The notes under the pieces were generated by a model. The model saw only the letters and a list, made by a program, of their open reading frames with translations. It had not been told where the DNA came from and did not search any database. A stretch of 19,851 nt of DNA, from contig BQKZ01010618.1 in NCBI GenBank assembly GCA_036244855.1, positions 1,267 to 21,117 of the forward strand, in the 5' to 3' direction. Positions 8,309-17,217 of this stretch are shown one piece after another. Made by a program: the position numbers and the translations under genes. Source of the stretch: Temnopleurus reevesii. Its lineage: Eukaryota > Echinodermata > Echinoidea > Temnopleuroida > Temnopleuridae. The stretch's first letter is position 1. Each line of letters begins with the position of its first letter.

Positions 8309-10450
8309 CTTGAACTTTGATCGGCCTAGGTGTGTAAATTCATTCAAGAATGACGTGGAGTTGGGAACTTAGTACACGTGTTGTTGTCATTGTTGAAGGA
8401 AAGATCTCTAGTGCAAGATAAATGGTATTCTAATACATCTCGAGTCTGCAAACATAGACCTGACTTTGACTAAGTCCCAAAAGCTGACGTGTCTAACAGA
8501 AATACTAATATGATACACAGGTAGAGAAGTTCTTTTGTGGTGCAAATCAGTTTGTAGACATAGACCCTACTTTTACTGCATGTGCATGTTTAAAAAAAAA
8601 TGATGTGTTTATCTGAAATAGTAATCTGGCATATGAGATTATAAGCCAGTTCAATGCAAATCAGAATTGTTTGTTTACCTGTTATCACAAAACTCAGGAC
8701 AATGGAATCACACAAGGGTCATTGGAATGTCTATTGTCTGAACTTTATTTCAATTTATATTACAGGGTAGCAAAGAATTGAGCCTCCAACAGGCTCCAAG
8801 AATTTTGGCTTAGGCTTGAAATCTTGAACTTTGATCAGCATATGTGCAAATTTCATGAAAGAATGATGTGGAGTTTTAAACGTTGTACACGTGTTGTTGT
8901 GATTGTTGACATCAGGAACTGGAGTATAGAGTGAATGGTCTCTAGTCTGCAAACACAGACCTGACTTTGCCTGAAGTTCCAAAAGATGATGTGTCTAACC
9001 AAAATACTGTTATGGTTCACAAGTTTAGAAGTTATTTTTATGGTGCAATTGAGAATTGTTTGCTTACCTGTTGTTATCACAACACTCAGGACAATGGGAT
9101 CACTATCTTGGGGTCACTAGACCATTGTTCTGAGCTTTATAGTGATTTAACAGAGTAGCCTAAGCATTTTAGGCCTACATTTCTGAATTCTTGAGCTTTG
9201 ATCAGCCTATGTGCAAATTTCATTCAAGAATGACTTCGAGTTTGGAGCGTAGTACATGTGATGTTGTCATTGTTGAAGTAAAGATCTCAATTCACTGGCT
9301 AAAGCCTTTTTGAGAACTGATCATGTCGAGATAAAGTTTTGAAAAGTCAGAAAATAATGTTGTGTTTTTTTCACAAAAGACATCACACAATTCCCTAGTA
9401 TGTACATGTAGGCCTGCAATATCATGAACTTTGATCAGCCTGTGGGCAAATTAATTCAAGAATGATGTGGTGTTTTGAGCATAGTACACGTGTTGTGATT
9501 GTTGACGTTAGGAAACTGAAGTACAGAATGAATGGTACTCTTATACATCCCTAGTCTGCAAACACAGACCTGACTTTGACAAAGTTCTAAAAGCTGACAT
9601 GTCTATCCCAAATACTTATCTTGCATATGAGTTTGGGCTTTGACTAAGTTCGGACAGCTGATGTGCTCATCCTAAATACTAAATCTGATGTGCAAGTTTA
9701 GAAATTATTTTTTATGGTGCAATTGAGACTTGTTTGCTTGTAACTGTTGTCACAAAACTCAGGACAATTGGATCACACAGGGGTCATAGGAGCATCTATT
9801 GTCCTGAGCTTTTTAGTGATAACAGGGTAGCAAAGAATTGAGCCTCCAAAGGCTCCAACCAATAGGCTAGTCTGCAAGCACATACCCTAGACTTTCGGTG
9901 TGTGCATGCGCAAATCATGATACAGGGTGTGCATATTATGTGACTACATCACACACATACAGCATTGCTCTACCCTCAGTCTAGGGGAGAGCATGCAGAC
10001 ACACAATGCATACCCGTATCACTCTCTGTGTGTGCGCACAACGAAACCCAAGGGTCTGTTCTGGCAGACTACATTTAGGCCTACGCTTGAAATCTTGAAC
10101 TCTGATCAGCCTGTGTGCAAATTCATTCAAGAATGATGTGGAGTTTTAAGAGTTGTACACGTGTTGTTATGATTGTTGACGTCAGGAACTCCAGTACTAC
10201 AAGATGAATGGTACTCTAATCTCTAGTCTACAAACACAGACCTGATTTGGACTGAAGATCAAAAAACTGATGTGTCTATCCGGATTACTAATCCAGTGCA
10301 CAAGTTTAGAAGTAATTATTATGATGTAATTCTGAATTTTTTGCTTGTTTATCACAAAACTCAGGACAATTGGATCACTAGGGGGTCACTAGACCAGATA
10401 CATTGTACAGTATGTTGTTCTGAGCTTTATAGTGATAACAGGGCAGTTAT
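8309..10450. repeat. Irregular tandem array, right block
   Basis: Five further units start at 8309, 8823, 9190, 9423 and 10094. Long units continue to GTTGACGTCAGGAACT, TCTAGTCTGCAAACACAGACC, TATGGTGCAATTGAGAATTG and ACTCAGGACAATGGGATCAC, ending near TAGTGATAACAGGGTAG. The unit at 9190-9422 is a short type matching 6396-6629 in length (233-234 bases) and content (AAAGCCTTTTTGAGAACTGAT, AAAAGTCAGAAAATAAT, AAAGACATCACACAAT). This suggests higher-order duplication. No protein frame is maintained. The identity of the unit is unknown. Confidence 0.75.
9850..10078. repeat. Insertion inside one array unit
   Basis: The unit at 8770-8815 passes quickly from GAATTGAGCCTCCAA to GGCTTGAAATCTTGAAC. The matching place here holds about 220 extra bases with an imperfect hairpin at 9965-9992 (TGCTCT facing AGAGCA) and TG/CA-rich stretches (GTGTGTGCGCAC). 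I see no terminal repeats and cannot classify it. Confidence 0.45.
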
Positions 10451-10537
10451 GTAAGGTTGTATACTGTGCCAATTCTGTATTTGTATCAGAAAAATTGTAG
10501 ATAGATATTCATGTATACGTCATTGTCTATTGATAAA

Positions 10538-10692
10538 GATGAAAAAATACAGATATATTTTTTACTACAAACATATGTTGCAGAATGCTGTTCATTTCAC
10601 TAAAATTTGTAATAAAAGATAATGAAAATTAATTTACAGTTAACATTTGTAAAGAATGTAAACTAACCTTCCCAAGATACTGTCAATGTGTG
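10538..10692. repeat. Diverged direct repeat, first copy
   Basis: This matches 10857-11035 through GATGAAAAAATACAGATAT, TTTCACTAAAATTTGTAATA, AATGAAAATTAATTTACAG and CAAGATACTGTCAATGTGT. A third, shorter match lies at 11185-11260 (CAACATTTGTACGGAAATGTAA and ATTGTCAACGTGTCTATAAT). The LINE fragment at 10691 separates the first two copies. Confidence 0.7.
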
Positions 10693-10855
10693 TATTGAGA
10701 GATCACTGCGTTCTAGTAAAAGATCACAGTTCACTGTACCTAAAACGGCTACAAAATCATATGGTGAGAGATCATTCTCACATGCCACATCTATCTTATG
10801 GAATAGCCTCCCAAATTACCTCACAAATATTACACCATATGAAAAATTCAGAAGA
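10691..10855 (+). mobile_element. LINE fragment: C-terminal end of a reverse-transcriptase ORF
   Basis: Read in the frame of 10703, this is open to the N at 10856. It encodes SLRSSKRSQFTVPKT, then YGERSFSHATSILWNSLPNY, then LTNITPYEKFRR. The pattern LRSS...Y.GERSFS.A...LWNSLP....I...E.FR is characteristic of the region after the reverse-transcriptase domain in CR1/L2/Rex-type non-LTR retrotransposons. It is truncated on both sides: the left edge meets a direct repeat and the right edge is the N. It shares the WNSLPN-LTNITPYEKFR stretch with the copy at 14190, so both come from related elements. Confidence 0.8.
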
Positions 10856-10856
10856 N
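10856..10856. other. Unknown base (N) at LINE/direct-repeat junction
   Basis: The LINE fragment stops at this N, and the second copy of the GATGAAAAAATACAGATAT repeat starts on the next base. As at 2401 and 7117, the N coincides with a change of repeat copy. Confidence 0.7.
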
Positions 10857-11035
10857 GATGAAAAAAAATACAGATATTTATATATTTATATGCTGCAGAA
10901 TGATGTTTATCTCACTAAAATTTGTAATAAAAGAATATATCAACAAGTAATGAAAATTAATTTACAGTCAACATTTGTACAGAATGTAACGTTCTCAAGA
11001 TACTGTCAATGTGTCCATATTGAAGGTTAAACAAA
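10857..11035. repeat. Diverged direct repeat, second copy
   Basis: This is the second copy of 10538-10692, starting exactly after the N. The two copies differ by scattered substitutions and small indels. Their different right-hand sequences (a LINE in the first, unique DNA in the second) show that the similarity is limited to about 155-180 bases. Confidence 0.7.
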
Positions 11036-11260
11036 ACTATACTCGTATAGATATTTTCTATGGATAATATCTTAAAATAAAGGTTCTTTTTTGAGTAATG
11101 TACCTCCACCAGACTGCTATTATTCATCATTAGAATTTATGATGAAAAAATGAGCAACTGATGAAGATGATATTCAATGTAATCTGACATTCAACATTTG
11201 TACGGAAATGTAAACCAGTGTTCTAAAGGTATTGTCAACGTGTCTATAATGAAGGCGATG

Positions 11261-12284
11261 CGAACTGAACTGCTTTTTAAAGATTGATTGCGTTTAAGTA
11301 AATATTTGTTTGCTTCAATCAGGGCATGTCCATTGTGTGTGATAAAAATAGGTCTGCTCTCCAGATAGACTCCTGCTGTTCTTCCCTAGCTAATCAATTC
11401 ATTAACAAAGTCATTTGATGATGTAATTTTGATAATTATGGATTTTTTTTTTCAAATTTGCTTTTTTGATGTAGTCTAGTATCAAAATTGCATCACTTCA
11501 ATTTACAATAAGAGTTTTAAAGGGAGAAAAATTCAAACGATGTGAATAAATTTGTGCAGAATCTTCTGAATTTTGTAGTATGACAACCATGTTCTCTTTC
11601 AATATATCATAACTACATGTACATGTACTTGCTTTGCTCACTGCCAAGTGCTGCCCTCAGCTCACCAAAATGATTCATTTTGACATTTTCAAAAGGTAAT
11701 TTTGGAGTATTAAAGATAGTGGGAACAAAATGAAATGAGCAATTACTAGTGTCTCCTTTAGGTCCTTATAATTACCTGTTAGAAACAAAAGTTTCTGTCA
11801 ATTCCATTTTAATTTCACGATAATTGCCTCTGAACAAGTGAAAATGTGTAGAATGAGTTTGAACAAATGTCAAACTCTGAGCTGACAGCAGAGTGGTTCT
11901 CTTCCTTTGATACAGTTTAAAATGAATGATATTATTGATGTATATTTGAGTGTTCGTAATATTTTTCCTTGGGGAATTTTATTTCTTCAGACATTTTTTT
12001 TGCAATTGTGTAGTCCTATGATTCAATTCAAATTTTTTCATCAAATTTCATTGACATAGAATTAAGATGTTTTGTTTGAAGGGGGAAAAATAATGCATTG
12101 ACTTTATTTATTGATTTTTATTTCAATGAAGTTTGATGAATAAATTCAAATTCAATCATTAGGAGCTATTGCAAACAAATCTGTAGAGTTGAGATTCTGT
12201 AAACAAAAATACAACATCAAAACAGTTACATTTCAATATTGATTATAGTTACACATATTGTATCTGTTATTATTTTTCATACAG
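11261..12284. other. End of intron 2, no supported feature
   Basis: This is AT-rich intron DNA up to the acceptor of exon 3. No repeat copies, coding frames or RNA-like structures were found by eye, apart from two adjoining ACATGTAC words near 11616-11626. Confidence 0.5.
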
Positions 12285-12385
12285 GACACAGATGTGCCTC
12301 CTTCCAAGCTCCATCACCAGAACGAGAAAGACACCTCACAGAAGCATTCAACTGGCTCTGTGAAACGTGATCAGGATAAAGACAG
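12285..12385 (+). CDS. Exon 3: hydrophilic segment of the secreted protein
   Basis: The acceptor TTATTTTTCATACAG has a good pyrimidine tract. The phase-0 frame gives DTDVPPSKLHHQNEKD, TSQKHSTGSV, KRDQDKD, and the first two bases of a Ser codon. The donor is CAG|GTACTG, acceptable but not strong. The segment is rich in K, H, Q, D and S, with no cysteine and no recognisable domain. It contains one dibasic KR (about residues 72-73) that could be a convertase site in the secretory pathway. Retention of the following intron would keep the frame open to a stop at about 12471 and add a hydrophobic tail (WFCFCLFLGLGLC). Composition and phase continuity with exons 2 and 4 are the support. The family is unknown. 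Confidence 0.65.
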
Positions 12386-12718
12386 GTACTGGAGAAGCTT
12401 AAATTTTTTGCGGTGGTTTTGTTTTTGCTTATTTCTCGGTTTAGGCCTTTGCGAAAATGTCCACTCAATATGATGCACATTCATTTATGTACAAACACTG
12501 TCAAAAATGTGAAAATAGCAACATGCCATTGTGTCAAACTGGCCCAAAATCACAAAAATACCTGTATGCTAAAATATTGGCTCATACAGTATTTTACACT
12601 ACACATGTTCACTTTGGTAAGACTTTAAAATAGGGATCGCAGTTAGGTGTGTATACAAAGTTTACTGTATAAAGCTGAAATTTTTGGTGAGGTGTTAATG
12701 TCGCGAATTTCTTGAACA

Positions 12719-12760
12719 TTAATTTGACAAAATTTAAAATTAATTTGACAAAATTTTCAC
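12719..12760. repeat. 21-base tandem repeat, two copies
   Basis: TTAATTTGACAAAATTT occurs twice in close tandem within intron 3. It is a small local duplication without further significance. Confidence 0.6.
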
Positions 12761-13452
12761 TCATGAGAATGGCAATAGACCAGGATACAAAAATCTTTCA
12801 CAACGCGAATATAATGACCGGCTAATGAGTGAAAAGGTCTGAAATTCTGTGAATCTGCGAAAATCTGTGTATACATGCTAAATTTTTATCGTGTACTCTG
12901 TATTTCTGAAAATACTCAAATTGCAACTGAGTTTGCAATTTATCAAACACACAGTAATCATTGTTAATCATGAACGATTTCAGTTGTTGCATGATGTTTA
13001 TTTGTACAATGCACATCCTGAAAAGTGAGAGCTCGTGTATTGAATCAATCAAAAAGTGATCCATTTTTTAGTAGTGTATAATCATCACATCTTGCTCACC
13101 ATGTATTCATGACTGTTTGTTGTCTGCTACTATTGATGATTTATGTACTACATGTATTTATTATCTAGTATTCACTGTATGCATAATTTATTTAGAAAAG
13201 AAACATTCCATACATGTAATCGTTTAGATATTAGCAATGACCACAGAAGCAAATTCAATAAAGAAAAAGAATACTGTCTGCATTTTCTACTGAGATAACT
13301 AAAACATAATTTCTGTAAAAGGTTTTACAATGTCCTCAGACATATAATGTACATGTATGATAAATGTCTCATATTTTTGGGGTAAACACTTGTATAAAGA
13401 TTGATTGTGATCTGTTTTCATTGAATATTTGTTGTGTAACATTTATTGACAG

Positions 13453-13536
13453 TTTGAGAGATGGCCTGGGAGAAAGGCAAGCAGGAGATTTGAAAAGTGA
13501 CAGTGAAGTTGAGGAATCACATGAAAACAAGGAAAG
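13453..13536 (+). CDS. Exon 4: acidic/charged segment of the secreted protein
   Basis: The acceptor TTTATTGACAG is followed by T, which completes the Ser codon begun in exon 3. The exon then reads LRDGLGERQAGDLKSDSEV and EESHENKE, ending AAAG|GTAAGA, a strong donor. The length of 84 bases keeps phase 2. The segment is charged and acidic toward its end, with no domain, cysteine or membrane segment visible. It was chosen because both splice sites are good, the phase fits exon 3 exactly, and the composition continues that of exons 2-3. The next exon must supply one base to complete AGN. Confidence 0.65.
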
Positions 13537-13897
13537 GTAAGAGCTGACAAACAATGAAAATGGTAAAAGCATAACACACTATCTGAATGAGGGATACTAC
13601 CACATAGTTATTTGTGATCTCTCAAAACCCGACTCCCCCTCTAGTGCAAAAAGAATCCCCAACAAAACAACAAACTGCCGGTATTAATTTCCTTTTATGT
13701 TTTATATTTGCACTGAATAGGATAGAGTTGCAATTAAATATTGTTTGTAAATGAATGAATGGAAAATATAGAGCAGAAGTAATACAATATGAAAAATCTC
13801 CTTTATTCATCTGTTTTTCAGACTCAGGTGGTTTTTACTTTCTAATGGTCGGGTCTAGTTTTATTTCCCCCCAAATCGATTTGAAAAGTAAAAAAAG

Positions 13898-14090
13898 CAT
13901 GATTTTTGTCAAATAACTTTTGCCTTTGTTCTCATTGTAATGCCCAAATGAACAGACGTTTTTTATTGATTTCATACAATTTATTGATTGCTTACTATTA
14001 ATAGCTCACTAGAATAATTGAATGGGAACTAAACCTGTTTACCATTTATGCATTGGAAACACTTTATTCTTGCAGTACAGTTGTTTGTCA
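13898..14090. repeat. Diverged duplication X, copy 1
   Basis: This matches 15664-15855 through ATTTTTGTCAAATAA, ATTGATTTCATACAATTTA, GAATAATTGAATGGGA, ACCTGTTTACCATTT and GCATT. It is clearly related but with frequent substitutions and indels. The two copies flank the LINE end, the 54-bp repeat and duplication Y. Confidence 0.6.
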
Positions 14091-14189
14091 TTTTTTATGG
14101 TTAATACATGTATATAAATGAATAGATAGATAAATGGTTTATTGATTCAATCGTTGCAGGAAATGCGCATGGGATGTATCTAAATTTGA

Positions 14190-14420
14190 TGTTATATTGT
14201 ATGGAATAGCCTGCCAAACTGCCTCACAAATATAACACCGTATGAAAAATTCAGAAGTAACCTAAAAACATTTCTCTTCAAAACAAACTAATCTACAGTG
14301 TAATGATAATCCCATTTCCTCTGACTTCTTTCTCTCTTTTTATGTTCTGCTATTGAGCGCATAGGAACTTTCGCATGATTGTGTTTAATATGCACTCTCT
14401 ATTATTATTAGTAGTAGTAT
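14190..14420 (+). mobile_element. LINE 3' end: RT C-terminus, stop codon and ATT tail
   Basis: From 14199 the frame reads VWNSLPNCLTNITPYEKF, then RSNLKTFLFKTN, stopping at TAA 14289-14291. LKTFLF near the end is the usual last motif of CR1/L2-like reverse-transcriptase ORFs. An in-frame TGA at 14187-14189 marks the 5' truncation. A 3' UTR of about 110 bases follows, including GAGCGCATAGGAAC, and ends in an ATTATTATTA microsatellite at about 14398-14410, as in CR1/L2-type elements. It is a dead copy related to the fragment at 10691. Confidence 0.85.
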
Positions 14421-14603
14421 CGTTCTTGCTGTGTGATGCCATGGAAGTCCTACAGATTAGATCTATGGTTATACCATCATCACAGCTACTTTTTTACAAC
14501 AATTGTAGGGTTTACACAATAGAGCCTATAAAAACTTAAAGTTTCTGAAACTGCAAGACATGTACATGTACATGACAGTCCCATGGAGGCTGATACATGC
14601 AGC

Positions 14604-14830
14604 GCAAAGTCGAGGTATTCAACTCGCCAAGATGCCCTGTATTGGTTGGAAAGGCGAGAAGGTGACTTGTAGAAAACTTGCCAAGGCGCCCTCTGTCAGA
14701 CAAAGAAGGCGGGAGGCGTCTTGTAGAAAACTCGCCTTTGTACCTTGTTTCGGAAAAGAAAGCAAGAAGGCAACTGGCCTTGGTGTCTTGTGTAAGACGA
14801 GAAAGCGACTAACAAACTCGTCTTTGCAGT
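14604..14830 (+). repeat. 54-bp in-frame minisatellite inside a 94-codon open frame
   Basis: AACTCGCC/AACTTGCC words recur at 14621, 14675 and 14729 with a 54-base period, and a partial fourth (AACTCG) lies at 14815. The stretch CTTGTAGAAAACT precedes two of them. The region is GC-richer than its surroundings. The period is 18 codons, and the + frame from ATG 14560 to about 14842 stays open, giving three basic repeats: QLAKMPCIGWKGEKVTCR, KLAKAPSVRQRRREASCR and KLAFVPCFGKESKKATGL. The opposite strand is also open. No splice sites in the right phase link it to the secreted-protein gene. It may be only a minisatellite, and coding is unproven. Confidence 0.6.
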
Positions 14831-15014
14831 GCATGTATTTATAAGCTTCCGTATTATGGTTTTGTCTCTAAAAGTGTGAACTCCAATATTGTTTATCGAA
14901 CTCTGAAGCTCTCTCACATCTGTTGAGGAGAACCACGCATACGAGGTATGGTATTGTTGGGGTGTATTCCATTACCCACATTTCAGATATGCAAGTTGTA
15001 ATCCAAGACTGTTT

Positions 15015-15256
15015 CTCTTTTCATATTGCTGATTTATTACCAGCTAGTTTCTGTTATCACCATCAAGTGCTCAAATTGTGAATGATAGAAAGTAGGATAA
15101 TGATCGACATCAACGTGAATGATTGATTGCTTGTTAGACATGGTACTGGGTATACATGTAGTTTCATAAACATAGGGCTGATATTCATTGAAGATTATAG
15201 GCCTAGGACTAGTCTGATAGACAGGATAATAGTAGCTTTAATACATTCATGTGAAA
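15015..15256. repeat. Diverged tandem duplication Y, copy 1
   Basis: This matches 15376-15610 with a spacing of about 360 bases. Shared stretches include GATTTATTACCAGCTAGTTT, GAATGATTGATTGCTT, GTACTGGGTA, CATTGAAGAT and CTAGTCTGA. By eye the copies are clearly related, with several indels. No coding frame is shared. Confidence 0.75.
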
Positions 15257-15342
15257 ACTTAGATACTTTACAAAAAGTGTACCCATTTTAGACTTGCACA
15301 GTACTTATGTATAGTTTCATGTAGGGTGCATGTATCTCTTTT

Positions 15343-15360
15343 TACATCGATATCGATGTA
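15343..15360. repeat. Perfect 18-base palindrome TACATCGATATCGATGTA
   Basis: This is a spacerless perfect palindrome containing two ATCGAT sites, lying just before the second copy of duplication Y. It could be a binding site for a dimeric protein or chance. Nothing else supports a function. Confidence 0.8.
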
Positions 15361-15375
15361 GTAATGGTAGTGTTA

Positions 15376-15610
15376 CTTCTCTTCTCATATTGATGATTTA
15401 TTACCAGCTAGTTTCTGTTTTCTCCATCACCCACATTATGAGTGATAGAAAGAATAATAATGATTGACATCTAAATGAATGATTGATTGCTTATTAGATG
15501 TAGTACTGGGTAAGGTTTCATATGTAGGGCTAATATCCATTGAAGATGTTTAGGTTGTAGGCATACGTCTAGTCTGAGAGTAAGAATGATAAAAACTTAC
15601 ATTCATTGTA
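15376..15610. repeat. Diverged tandem duplication Y, copy 2
   Basis: This is the second copy of 15015-15256. It is followed within about 55 bases by the second copy of duplication X, so the two repeat families are adjacent here but separated by about 925 bases around the first copies. Confidence 0.75.
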
Positions 15611-15663
15611 ACCAGCGAAATGATTACATTTATATTGTGATTCCTCTACAATCACATGGAGAG

Positions 15664-15855
15664 TATCATTTTTGTCAAATAAATTTTGCTTAAATAACTC
15701 TTTATCTACAATGGCCAAACAAGCAGGAAGTTTCATTGATATCATAAAATTTACTGATCGCTAAGTATGAATAGAAATAATTCAATGGGAGCTAACCTGT
15801 TTATCATTTTTGCATTTAAACGACACTCTCTTCTTGATGTTTTGTTGACATTTCT
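15664..15855. repeat. Diverged duplication X, copy 2
   Basis: This is the second copy of 13898-14090, sharing the ordered blocks TTTTTGTCAAATAA, AATTCAATGGGAGCTAACC and CTGTTTATCATTTTTGCATT. Confidence 0.6.
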
Positions 15856-16002
15856 GATGCATGTGTATGTATAGGCAATAATTTTGCTATGATATTTTGA
15901 ATTGAAATGAGACATATTGAGATGAAAGATATTGTCATCCTGTCACTATAGATTGATGACTTCAATCACGCATGCATGACTCAGCATTTTTTTTCATTAC
16001 AG

Positions 16003-16089
16003 CTCAGGTTAGATTAGTTTTAGTACTCTGCACATTTACCAATTTTGCATAATGTTGTATAGATGTACAGTGAACGCTTGATGAATAAA
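16003..16089 (+). CDS. Low-confidence candidate terminal exon of the secreted-protein gene
   Basis: A strong acceptor (T-run then CATTACAG, ending at 16002) is followed by C, which completes the Ser codon left open by exon 4. The frame then reads Ser-Gly and stops at TAG 16010-16012. AATAAA lies at 16084-16089, at a plausible distance for polyadenylation. This would end the protein at about 109 residues. The very short coding part and the high frequency of AATAAA in AT-rich DNA make chance likely. The alternative is that the gene continues beyond the window. Confidence 0.2.
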
Positions 16090-16905
16090 TATAGTTGAAC
16101 AAATGTATGTGTGTACATGTAGTGGAGCCATAATAATTGTTTGATATAAACTTGTAAAAAAACACCCAAATTTTATCTTTATTTATATCATATACCAAAC
16201 CCACTTTATGTGTAGATGCTAGAATTCTATAATATCTGTAGATAGATTTTGGGTTGAGAATATTAATTTTCATTGATTTAAAAAAAAATAGATGACAGAG
16301 TCTACCTGTATTCTAACAAATTAGGCCTGGTGTTGTTGTACATGTTCATGTACATTTGGGAAAATAATAACAGTAAAAAGAAAATTCAAGGATTAAATTT
16401 TAAGTTCCCGAGAGGTTTTGGAATACAGTAGGTATTGTTTCAGAGACGTTCCATAAAATTGATCGCTTGAATTCTCCACTAAACCAGAAAATTGAAATCT
16501 CTTTCAAATAGTACATATTTGCTCAATGATTTTTTTTCTTTGTTGGAGACAAATTTACATAATTTTCACATCACTTGTTGCACTTTCAAGGGCACAATAC
16601 CAGTATGGTATTAAATGTTATTTTGTGGTGAAACCCTTTGTAAAGCCGACATGTGAGGGTAATATGTGCATTGTACATTAGTTTGCAAGCACAGTCCCAA
16701 AGCTAGGTACATGTACAGTGTAGTTTCTTTGTTTATGGACTACCAGCATGTGCTGTGTCTGGATGGGAAAACTAACACTGCTATTTGCAGGTACAGTGTA
16801 TTGGGTTTGGCAGGCTACATGTACAGTAGCTATTGTAGCCTGTTAGCATGTCTATCCAGACCCAGTTGCTACCTCTAGTACATAAATCAACTAAATAAAC
16901 TCACA

Positions 16906-17217
16906 GGCCCGCATTCTGATGTCAGGTTTAACTGAAACTACAGTTTAAATCTGTGGTTTAAGTATGGTAAGCCAAAAGAGGCTTTAATTTATAACAGTCT
17001 GTGTTTTATTTAGCAGGAAATTTGGCACTCATAGTATTAAAAATTGTCTTGGAGTAAAAACTGAAATAGTTTTCTACAATATTAGAGCATGGGAAAAGAG
17101 AGCAGTTAACATAAAAATTATACAGTTTAAAGAAAGTTTTAGCACATTGGGCTGCCCATACTTAAACCTCAGATTTAAACTCTAGTTTAAGTTAAACCTG
17201 ACATCAGAATACGGGCC
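16906..17217. mobile_element. 312-base inverted-repeat element (MITE) with GGCCCG ends
   Basis: The left end begins GGCCCGCATTCTGATGTCAG and the right end is the near-complement CTGACATCAGAATACGGGCC. The inverted repeats continue for about 65 bases through GTTTAA-rich sequence to AAGTATGG/CCATACTT. ACA flanks both sides (16903-16905 and 17218-17220), a possible 3-base target duplication. There is no coding capacity, so the element is non-autonomous. A 3-base target would suit PIF/Harbinger-type transposases, but ACA is not their usual TWA site, so the superfamily is left open. Confidence 0.88.

Larger units (their letters stand above)
7385..8370. repeat. 1-kb direct duplication, copy B
   Basis: This is the second copy of 5487-6440. 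It preserves the order of shared blocks, from the SINE relic to the GCAAAAAACTTGAACTTTGAT stretch that leads into the repeat array. It carries a private 65-70-base insertion at 8098-8165 that resembles a LINE/SINE tail. Confidence 0.75.

Noticed and set aside
10686..11030. 114-codon + frame
   Set aside because: The frame differs from the LINE frame and crosses the N. The real signal is the reverse-transcriptase tail in the frame of 10703.
14509..14842. 54-bp repeat block as an exon of the secreted-protein gene
   Set aside because: The nearest acceptor (ending 14508) joined in the phase required by exon 4 hits a stop within about ten codons.
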